Origin: Lewinellaceae bacterium
GTDB lineage: Bacteria; Bacteroidota; Bacteroidia; Chitinophagales; Saprospiraceae
Assembly (NCBI GenBank): GCA_016719605.1
Contig: JADJYW010000002.1
Location: 186,001 to 250,000, forward strand
Direction of reading: 5' to 3'
Length of the DNA: 64,000 bases
The notes beneath the pieces are model-generated. The model ran no database searches and was not told the DNA's origin. It was given only the letters and a program-made list of their open reading frames with translations. Position numbers and translations under genes: made by a program. Each line of letters opens with the position of its first letter. Within the stretch, counting starts at the first letter, position 1. This document shows, one piece after another, positions 56,098-64,000 of this stretch.

Positions 56098-57064
56098 TCA
56101 TCTACCTTGGGGGAGTGTCCTAATGCCATCCCCGTATCCCCCCACATTAAACACCAGGTTGCACTTTCGCCCGAAGCGTTGCTCACCCGTCAGGTGCAGC
56201 GGCCCACCGTGCCGGGGTTAACCAAAGTGCCGGGCGGTGGAGATTGCACTATCGGGTTCAGGGGGCCGCCGCAGTTGCCGCTGACGACCGCCAGCCCGGC
56301 GTAACTACCCAATGCAACCCGGCAGTTCGCGCCCCCTTGCAGGCTGGGCACGCTGCGGGACAGGTTATCGCCAGCGACTGCCCGGCGGCCATTCCATCCG
56401 GCAGGTTCACCGCTTGGCTGGCGCTGCACGAGGAAGCGTCCTGCACGGTCACGGTGTAGTCGCCCGCACTGAGGCCGGTGAAAAGGGGACTTCCTGCGGC
56501 GAGCCAATGCCCACCAAGGTGTACGTCACCGGTGCGCCGAGGCCCAGCGTGTTGGATATTTCCAGCGAGCCGTTGGTCCCGCCGGTACAGACCGGCGGCG
56601 TGGGGATAAAGTCAAACTGGCCTGCGGACAAATCCAGCACCTCCAGTACGTCGCTCACGCAGCCGGTCGTCAGGTCGCGGACGGCTCCGTAGAATGTCGT
56701 GCCCTGGCTGATCACCGGCTGGTAGGTATTGTTCGCAGAGGCATACAACTCGGTCGTCTGGTCGGCATTGAACCAGACGGCTTCCGGAACCGCCGGGCAG
56801 TTGGCCAGGATCAGCGTGGCTTGCTGGCCGGGTAGCACGGTCGTAATGGGGAGGCCGGGTCGAGCGTTGGAGCCTGTGCCGCCGGGTCGTTGACGGCAGC
56901 CCGGCCTGGAACAGCCAGCCGGAGTTGTTAAACACGTCGTCGCTGTTGGCGCCGGCGTAGCGGAATCCCGTACCGGTGGCGGCGATGTCGGTCAGGTAGA
57001 GGAAGTCAAGGCAGATGGGGTCGCCGTCTTTGTGGAGGAAGGCTTGCTGGCCGAGGGTCGCCAT
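56098..57064 (-). pseudogene. Multiply frameshifted HYR/adhesin-type gene fragment
   Basis: Pieces in different frames read AGANSDDVFNNSGWLFQAG, VLPGQQATLILANCPAVPEA, NTLGLGAPVTYTLVGIG, YTVTVQDASSCSASQAVNLP, CRVALGSYAGLAVVSGNCGG and PGTLVNPGTVGRCT, the style of Bacteroidota surface proteins ending with an HYR domain. At least five indels are needed to join them. The 5' end is cut at 57064, where an aroC fragment begins on the other strand. No signal peptide or sorting domain is left. Confidence 0.65.
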
Positions 57065-57065
57065 G

Positions 57066-57393
57066 CCAGAGCAGCGAACACAACGACCTTTTCCTGCCCG
57101 ACAAAATCAAAACTCAAACCCAAAACTCCAAACTGCAACAAACTACTCCGGCGGCATTCAGGGCGGTATTTCCAATGGTATGGACATCTATTTCCGCGTT
57201 GCCTTCAAGCCCGTTGCCACAATCAGGCGCGACCAGCCGTCCGTCAATACCGCCGGCGAACCGGTGACGGTAGTGGGCAAAGGGCGGCACGACCCCCGCG
57301 TAGTGCCCCCGGGCCGTGCCCATCGTGGAGGCCATGACGGCGCTGGTACTGGCCGACCACTTGCTGCGGATGCGCACGTCGACACTGGATTGA
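57066..57393 (+). pseudogene. aroC: 3' fragment of chorismate synthase
   Basis: Reads SSEHNDLFLPDK, then TNYSGGIQGGISNGMDIYFR, VAFKPVATI, VTVVGKGRHDP and, after an extra C in the run near 57308, AVPIVEAMTALVLADHLLRM up to TGA 57393. This is roughly the last 110 residues of a 360-residue chorismate synthase; the 5' two-thirds is missing. A TTTTGAG-family minisatellite (57103-57136) sits in the loop just before TNYSGG and a frame slip lies there too. Chorismate synthase is essential for aromatic amino acids, so an intact copy should exist elsewhere or this end is misassembled. Confidence 0.75.
57103..57136. repeat. TTTTGAG-family minisatellite inside the aroC fragment
   Basis: Four AAAACTC/CAAAC-type units replace the usual short loop between LPD and TNxSGGIQGG. 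Confidence 0.7.
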
Positions 57394-57440
57394 GGCGCTT
57401 GCCGGCTTGGTTTATTTCATATTCAAATAGATTTACCTGC

Positions 57441-58403
57441 ATGAAAACCTTCTCCCGCCGCTGGCGCGCCCTCTGGAACCCGGATATGTACCACGGCTGG
57501 GGCCGCAGTCGCCGCTACTTTGAAGGCTGGTATTTCAAACTTGTGAGCGCCGATGAAAGCGCCGCCGTGGCAGTCACCCGGTATTTCGATGGACGAGCAC
57601 GGCCGCCAGCACTGCGTTTGTGCAAGTCATGGACGGCAAAGCCTGCACCGCCACCTACCACCGCTTTGGAAGCCGGCGATTTTCAGCCCTCCGCACAGCA
57701 CTTCGAACTGCAACTCGGCAATAATTTTTCTCCAGTCAGAAAATCACACTCGACCTGCGGGCCTCTCCGGACCGTACATTTCCAAAACCCGACGCCCTGG
57801 CCCAAAATGCTGGGCGCACCCGGCATCAGGCGGGTTAGTATTCGTTCGTGCCGTTTATGGAATGTTTTCACGGGGTGGTTAGCCTGCAACACCGCTCCTG
57901 GAGGGACGCTGCAACTCGGCGACCGCCGGATTGACCTCCATGGCGGCAAAGGCTACATTGAAAAGACTGGGGACGCTCCTTCCCCGCGCTTATGTCTGGA
58001 TGCAAACCAACCATTACGACACACGACCGCGCCTCGCTCCTGGCCTCCATTGCCCATATCCCCTGGCTGACCGGGCATTTCATCGGATTTATCAGCGGCT
58101 TCTGGCTGGATGGTCGGCTGTTCCGGCTTGCGACCCACACGGGGGCGCGCCAACACCTCGAACTGGGCGCCGATTCGGTGTCGCTGGTGTTCAAAAATCC
58201 CCGTACAGAACTGCGCATCCGGGCGCACCACGCGCCCGGCACAGCACTCGTATCGCCCATCTCCGGCGACATGACCGGAAAAATCAACGAGCCCGTAAGC
58301 CACCATCCACACCGAACTGCTCGAAAACGGCCGGCGGATATTCTCGCACCGCCCGCACGCAGGTTTGGAAATAGCGGGTACGGTGGAGGTGCTGCTGGGC
58401 TAA
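57441..58403 (+). pseudogene. Tocopherol-cyclase-like protein, many frameshifts
   Basis: Pieces across three frames: MKTFSRRWRALWNPDMYHGW, RRYFEGWYFKLVSADESAAV, PGISMDEHGRQH, AFVQVMDGKACTATYHRF, ECFHGVVSLQH, DRRIDLHGGKGYIEKDWGRS, FPRAYVWMQTNHY, HIPWLTGHFIGFISGFWLDG and GLEIAGTVEVLLG. The order and spacing match the tocopherol cyclase family (PF14249), lipocalin-like proteins of unclear role in bacteria. Roughly ten single-base indels in 960 bp are needed to read it; I see few nonsense changes, which favours sequence error over old decay. Confidence 0.65.
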
Positions 58404-58412
58404 GCGGTCTCT

Positions 58413-58812
58413 ACTGCGGAGACGGTTTTGTTTTTCACCGCGGAGACGCAGGTTTTCTCTGCAGAGGCGCGGAGACGCAGAGACGCAGAGTGTTTTTTCA
58501 CCGTAGAGGAGCCTTTTCGCGGGAGCGCGAAAACTGCTCTCGCTCCGGCGCCGCGCCGCTGCGGTGAAAAAAACTCTCTTGTCTCTGCGTCTCCGCGCGC
58601 CTCTGCGGTGAAAACTCTCTAGTCTCTGCGTCTCCGCGCCTCTGCGGGTAAAAAAAATAGTCTATGTCTCTGCGTCTCCGCGCCTCTGCGGTGAAACGCT
58701 TCTCTATGTCTCTGCGTCTCCGCGCCTCTGCGGTGAAAAACCACTCTATGTCTCTGCGTCTCCGCGCCTCTGCGGTGAAAAAAATACGCTGCGTCTGCGT
58801 CTCCGCGGTGAG
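58413..58812. repeat. GCAGAGACGC-family repeat array (about 400 bp)
   Basis: Ten or so units such as CTCTGCGTCTCCGCGCCTCT and GCGGTGAAA, in both orientations on the left and in tandem on the right. It fills the gap between the tocopherol-cyclase-like and PorP genes. No coding function. Confidence 0.92.
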
Positions 58813-58819
58813 GAAAAAA

Positions 58820-59760
58820 CTAATGCCACGCATAACTCACCGTCACCATGGCTCGTTCCAAATACACCCCCGAAACTGGAGATATTGTAGTCGAAACTAT
58901 AGCCAAACCGAAAGAGCGATTGCTCCAGCCCGAGCAAGTCTTTCAGGATCAGGCCGGACTCCAGGTGGATCGCGTTCGAGGTGGAGTATCCGCCGCCAAT
59001 CCAGAAGTTGTTGGCAAATTTCTGCCGGATGTTCAGGTTGACGTGCATGGGCGCGTTGGGCGTATATTTCAACCAGAAAGACGGCTCGATAAAACCCTGT
59101 TGCCCGGAAGGGAAAATGACCCCGCCATTGAGGTAAATATGCGCGGTCTTTTCAAAGGACAACTCATCGCCATCCATGCCTTTGAATTTTGCCCGTATGC
59201 CGGCGGTTTGTGGTATGGAAAGGCCGGCGTAGTACTTCCGCCCCCGTTCCGGGAAATAAATAAAGTTGACGCCGATTCCGAAATCCGGCAGGAACTTGCC
59301 CTGCCGCGTGCCCGACAAAAAGTCCTCCACATCGAATTGCAATTCCGCTGAACGAAGGCGGTGCTGAACGATACCGGCACTCAGACCAACACCGATCAAC
59401 ATGTTCTCGCCCATGGACGGTCGAATCTGGTAGGAGTAGCGCCCATAAACCGGTAGTCCCGGTGGGGCCGGTTTGGTCATTGACCAGCAAACCCCCGAAA
59501 ACCGACAGGTTCGCGTCTTCCCGCACATAGTTGAAATGCGCCAGCCCGGTCGTGGGTGCATCCTTGATGCCCACCCATTGCCGCCGGAAACTGATTCCCG
59601 CCACCAACGGCTGGTTGTACTGCACATAATCAATCGGAACACCGGCCGGATTGAGGTAGGATTGCAGCTCCGTGTATTGGTTGAAAATAGGCAACTGCTG
59701 TGCGCTCAGGCTCGTGCCAAACAGGCAGCCAATCACAAAAAGGGTAAGTTTATTTGCCAT
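58820..59760 (-). CDS. PorP/SprF-family T9SS outer-membrane protein, two frameshifts
   Basis: Signal peptide MANKLTLFVIGCLFGTSLSA, then QQLPIFNQYTELQSYLNPAG, VPIDYVQYNQPLVAGISFRR and QWVGIKDAPTTGLAHFNY, the PorP/SprF opening. One extra base at about 59437-59455 moves the frame; the barrel continues YSYQIRPSMGENMLIGVGLS, AGIVQHRL .. LESGLILKDLLGLEQSLFRF. A second slip at 58850-58853 restores the family ending MVTVSYAWH at TAG 58820; otherwise the tail would be translated repeat. SprF-type proteins serve secretion and attachment of type-B-CTD adhesins; the gene directly follows one. Confidence 0.87.
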
Positions 59761-59789
59761 GATCTTTTTTTTGAATGGTGAAGTAGCAG

Positions 59790-59809
59790 GGGGCGGCCGA
59801 AGCCGCCCC
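59790..59809 (-). terminator. TTCG-loop hairpin between adhesin and PorP/SprF genes
   Basis: GGGGCGGC-TTCG-GCCGCCCC on the minus strand, a very stable tetraloop hairpin in the 67-bp spacer. No T-run follows directly, so it may stabilise or partly stop the transcript, giving less PorP than adhesin or the reverse. Confidence 0.5.
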
Positions 59810-59827
59810 GTTCAATCCTGTTGCTGT

Positions 59828-62800
59828 TTACCGCAAAATGGTGATGGTTCCATTGATGACCAGATTATCCTGCACCCCGGCCCGGATAATGTAGTAGTAG
59901 GTGCCGTCGGGCAACGGTTTGCCGTTGCTGTTGACGCCCTGCCAGTTGTTGTCGTAGCGTTTGGTTTGATACACCACATCGCCCCAGCGGCTGAGGATGA
60001 TGAGCTCGATGTCATTCGCGTACGTTTCAAAATTGGGGATTTTCAAAGCATCACCCACGCCGTCTTCGTTGGGGGTAATGACATTCTTCGGCGGCTGTAT
60101 CGGCGGCGCCGGAGTAGGCGGCGGTTCGCTCAGAATAGTCACCGTCGCGTCGTCGCACAAACCCGGACAATCCGTCACACATACCCGATAACTGAAGATG
60201 ATTTTTTCCTGAAATGCCGTGTCGAAAAGGTAAGTGAAGGAACCATCGCCGTTATCGGACAACCCGTCCGGCACCGGCAACAACGCGGTCACGGTGATGA
60301 ACGGCGAGTTGGGCAACACATCATTGGCCAGTACATCCAGCCGCAACGTGCTTGATTGGCCCAGGTTGAAAAACACGTCCTCCCGGGCCTCAAAAGCGCC
60401 GTAGGCCGTCACCACCACCGTGTCGGATGTGTAATCCGGGCAACCCGGCGCCGACAACGTCCAGATGAAAATATTCGCGCCGACCACCAGATCGCTCACA
60501 TCCGTTTCGGCACTCAGCGGCGATTCGATGACCGCCGTCGTAGCGCCGCCGGTGCGCCACTGTCCAGTCGCCCCGGCGGGTAGGTTGGCCAAGAGCACGG
60601 TTTCCGATTCTTGCGGACAGGTTTGCTGATTCGGGCCGGCATTTGCCTGCTCCAGCGTCAGGTTGATACGCACCACGTCGGAAGAAAAGTCGCCGCAAAG
60701 CGCTGTGCGCAACGTCCAACGGAATTCGTACACATTGCCGGGTTTCAGGCCGGAAACCGGCGTATTCCAGTTGGCCGGATCAGCGATGACCACACCCGAT
60801 TGCGCCTGCGCAACCGACTGCGACCAAAAGCCCGTGACGCCGAACAGCGCCGGCGGCGTGGCGGCCAGGGTCGTTGCCGGAAGTGGCTGGCAAAGCAGTA
60901 CATCGGCCCCGGCTTCCGCAATTTCACCCGGCGCCGGGATGATGTTCAGCACAACGGTGTCTCTGGAATAATCCAGACAAGCGCCGTTGCTCAGCGACCA
61001 AACGAATATGTTGGCGCCGTCCGACAGGTTGCTGATGGTCGTATTCGGGTTGTTGACGTTGTTGATGGAAATGTCCGGCGGGAGCGCCGTCCAGGTACCG
61101 TATCCGATACCGGCAGGAGCGGCTTGCAGGGTGAGTATGCTCGGGCCGAGGCAAACATCCGCATCCGGCCCGGCATCCGCCGACTGGCCCGGCACCTGAT
61201 CCACCGAGATATTCGTGACAATGATACTGTCGCAACCGCTTGCGGCTACGAGGGTATCCATCAGGGTAGTATCCTGCGCATATAAAACACCGAGGTACGG
61301 CTGGTTTTCACAAAGCGCGATATTCCGGAAAACCGTCGGCGGCGTTCGCCCGAAATCTATGATCTCCACATTTCTGGAAATAGTAGTCGTGCAATTGTAA
61401 ATATCCGTGATCGTGAGGTTGACATTTGCCGTGTCAAAAACCTCGTACAGGTGGCCCGGGCTGGACGTATCGCCGAATTGCCCGTCACCGAAATTCCACT
61501 GCCAGGTGGCAATCGGGAAAAGCGTCGTGATAGCATCCGTAAACTGCACAAAATTGGGCGTGCAGCTATCCGGTATGGCGAACAGGAAATTCGTGGCCAT
61601 GCTGTCGTACACAAACAGATTACTCGTGAACGTATCGCTGCCGATACCGTCAAAGGCGACGAGCGTGACCGTGTAGGTTCCGGGTAGCGGGTAAATGTCA
61701 AACGGGTTTTGTTCCGTGCTGTAGTTGCCGTTGCCAAAATCCCAAAACCAACTGGTGGTATTCGGGGACGACTTGTCCGTGAATTGCACGAAGTGCGCGA
61801 TACAGGCTGTATCCTGGCTGACCTCAAAATCGGCCGTCACGCTGCTGCAATACTCGGCGATATTCACCGTATCGGAAACCGTGCAGCCGTTGATGTCCGT
61901 GACGGTCACCGAGTAGATACCAGCCGTGTCAATGGTGATGGAGGATGTTTGCTCACCGCCCGGCGCCCACAGGTAGCCGTTCAAATTGACCGTCGCGGAC
62001 AGGGTAGCCACATCGCCCGGACAAATGTAGGCAGGTGCACTGATCGTTGCCGTCGGCAAACTGTTGACAAACAAAAACGTGTAAACGATGCTGTCGCAAC
62101 CGTTTGCTTTTTGCAGGGTATCCACATAAATGCCGGGCAGTGTCTGGAATCCGCCGCCCACGATGAGGCTGTCGCCCACACAAATAGACGCTTGCTGCAC
62201 CGCGATAAAAACCGGGAATACCTGAAGATTCAAGGTGACAATACTGTCGCAACCATCGGAAGCCACCAGATTGGCGACGTACATGCCGGTCACGCTGTAG
62301 TCAATTCCATTAAAATTAAACACTTCCCCGGCACACAAAGCCTGGTTGACGGTAAGCGCATACCCGACGCAGGCCGGAGGCGAAAAATCGGAGGTGGAGG
62401 CATCTCCGGGGGGCAGAAAACCGGAGGCCGAGCCTTTGGCGGTAACAGCCGGCGGCGCAAAAAAGCCGTCGGGGTTGTACGTTTGAGTTGCCGTCAATTG
62501 CGTACCCGGCGTGAAATTTCCGCTGACCGACCAACTTCCGTCGGGCTGCACGTCGGCTTGCGCTACAAAGGTTTTTCCCTGAATATCCGCAGCCGGACAC
62601 GCCGGATCGTTGGCCGTAAAGACCTGCACAATACTCTGTGCACCCGGGAGGTAGGTGGCCGTACCGGAAATAATAGTCGCCCTGGCAGAGTCAATTGCCG
62701 GCGGTGCCGTAGCGTCGCTCGCCGGGACAAATGGATCGCCGCCGTTGCAGTACAACGTGTTCCGGAGGGCTTGCACATACGAAGCCGTTCCGGCATTTAT

Positions 62801-64000
62801 GCCGCCGAGTGTATTGTTGGCTACAACGCAATTTTCAACCAAAGACCGGGCGCCGGTCTCTACGACTACGCCGACCGAGCAACTGTCCACCCGGCAATCA
62901 CGCAGGGTAAAATTATCGGCGCCGGTGGCGAAAACCCCCGCCGTGGTGAATCCCGAGAGCGCCAAACCACTGATCTGGCAACTGTTGGCCGTGACCGTCA
63001 AACCCGTAGCGATCAGGCCCGGAGTAGCGGGCGCCAGTATAATTTGGCCCAGGCTCCAGCCGGGCTGGGTAGTGGCATCTATGATCGTGGAATCCGAAAT
63101 GTCCGGCAGTGGCGCAGTCAATTTGATTTCAAACGGTCCGCTGCCGGGGATGGCAAAAGTGATGGTATTCGTCCCCGGAATATCCCGGGCACACTCGAGG
63201 GTTTGCCGGAAAGAACCCGGCCCCGAGTCGGCGGTGGTGGTCACCACATAGCCGAGTTCCGAAACGCTCACGGCTTCCGTATCCGTACAGCCATTCGCAT
63301 CGGTCACCGTGACGGTGTAGCCGCCCGCCATACCGACGCTGATGTCCGCCGTGTTTTCAACGGTGCTCCAGGCGTAACCCGTGCCGCCCGCGGCGGTGAG
63401 CACGGTGGATCCGCCGGCGCAAATTTCGAGATCGCCCGAAATGGCCGCCGTGGGCAAGGTGTTGACCGTCAAGTTAATTGTCGTTGTTCCCGTGCAGCCG
63501 TTTCCGTCGGTGACGGTCACGGTGTACAAACCTGCCGTGCCGACGCTGATGTCCGCCGTGAGGTCGCCCGTGCTTTATTCGTAATTCGTGCCACCCGAAG
63601 CGGTGAGCGTAGTGACATCGCCGGCGCAAATATCCAGATCGCCGGAAATGGCGGCTGTTGGCAGCGGGTTCACCGTCACGCTTGCCTCGGCCGTACTCGT
63701 GCAAGTATTGGCATCGGTGACCGTCACGGTGTAGGCGCCGGCCAGGCCGATGGGAGCGGCATCTATATTGTCGCCCGTACTCCACAAATAACCCGTGCCG
63801 CCCGAGGCAGTCAGCGTCGTGGATTCGCCGGCGCAAATTTCAAGGTCGCCGGAAATAGCGGCCACAGGCAACGGGTTCACGATCAAGGTAGCCGTGGCTT
63901 CATCCGTACAGCCGTTGGCATCGGTAACCGTGACGGTGTAATCGCCCGCCGCGCCTACATTGATGTCTGCTGTGAGGTCGCCTGTGCTCCATTCATAACT
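59828..64000 (-). CDS. Giant T9SS type B (CHU_C) adhesin, 3' part, with an in-frame stop
   Basis: The reading frame is the same from the window edge to 59828 except for TAA at 63575-63577. Order from the N-terminal side: repeated Ig-like units (PTAAISGDLEICAG .. AYTVTVTDANTCT); a parallel beta-helix-like region (ALECAR-type start FRQTLECARDIPGTNTITFA); more Ig-like domains; two PKD domains (TSWFWDFGNGNYS, ATWQWNFGDGQFGD); gliding-type segments; and the type B sorting domain PPKNVITPNEDGVGDALKIP .. ILSRWGDVVYQTKRYDNNWQ .. GTITILR. Type B cargo is kept on the surface with a SprF partner, encoded just downstream. The 5' end is outside the window. Confidence 0.88.
63290..64000 (-). repeat. Ig-like domain repeats of the giant adhesin
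   Basis: About three copies of a unit of roughly 82 aa (LPTAAISGDLEICAG .. YTVTVTDxNxC), with strong DNA similarity between copies, which could cause assembly or recombination errors. Confidence 0.85.

Noticed and set aside
53300..58812. GCAGAGACGC and 15-bp repeat arrays as CRISPR
   Set aside because: There are no unique spacers of even length, units are adjacent or inverted, and no cas gene is present.
58746..58820. Arg-rich C-terminal tail of the PorP/SprF protein and similar tail of the kinase at 53333-53395
   Set aside because: Both are translated repeat DNA that appears only after a one-base slip; the corrected frames give normal family endings.

Overview
The window is chromosomal DNA from a GC-rich Bacteroidota bacterium, most likely of the Saprospiria (Saprospiraceae-like). 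The signs are several secreted proteins with type IX secretion (T9SS) C-terminal sorting domains, a PorP/SprF-type partner, the L28-L33-DUF4295 ribosomal trio, a mevalonate-pathway decarboxylase, and the near absence of Shine-Dalgarno sites. No plasmid, phage, IS transposase or CRISPR array was recognised.

Layout. 1-6.2 kb: an exopolysaccharide/LPS block on the minus strand (glycosyltransferase, flippase, Wzc-like tyrosine kinase, WlbA and WlbB for a diacetamido-uronic acid sugar). 6.5-11.1 kb: LysE-type exporter, mvaD, a hypothetical gene, then a stress trio (tandem universal stress protein, Hsp20, CBS pair). 11.2-24.4 kb: exported or envelope proteins (lamin-tail protein, SH3 lipoprotein, T9SS cargo, metallophosphatase, PqqB-like MBL protein, beta-barrel, diheme peroxidase), a PIN toxin module between two leucine-rich-repeat gene remnants, and a DUF234-type ATPase. 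24.5-28.5 kb: a large adhesin joining a P-domain, YadA-head-like repeats and a C-terminal S74 chaperone. 28.7-33 kb: a small unknown gene, a DUF2281/VapC toxin-antitoxin pair beside a duplicated RND gene tail, and the RND efflux pump. 33-41 kb: xseA, a PPP-type phosphatase, an amidohydrolase, a Na+ symporter with its MetS-type small subunit, and a dockerin-bearing T9SS cargo. 41-51.7 kb: rpmB-rpmG-DUF4295, tRNA-Arg(ACG), subtilase, metal/cobalamin receptor, VOC protein, rlmB, a 465-aa hypothetical, an 899-aa T9SS adhesin, GNAT and pcm. 51.9-55.8 kb: phosphohexomutase, sugar kinase-like protein and a GH109-like oxidoreductase, which may form a sugar-use group. 56-58.4 kb: badly broken remnants (adhesin, aroC, tocopherol-cyclase-like). 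58.8-64 kb: a PorP/SprF protein downstream of a giant type-B T9SS adhesin that runs off the window.

Two things cut across the window. First, many genes carry one-base indels, nearly all in short homopolymers, and the density rises steeply at 56-58.4 kb; this looks more like uncorrected sequence error than biology, although real decay cannot be excluded. I therefore report such genes as single loci. Second, several families of dispersed palindromes and short tandem repeats fill intergenic spacers: a 15-bp GGTTGGAAGGTTTCT-like unit, a TTTTGAG minisatellite, a GCAGAGACGC family and large inverted repeats. In two places the TTTTGAG minisatellite lies inside conserved coding sequence.
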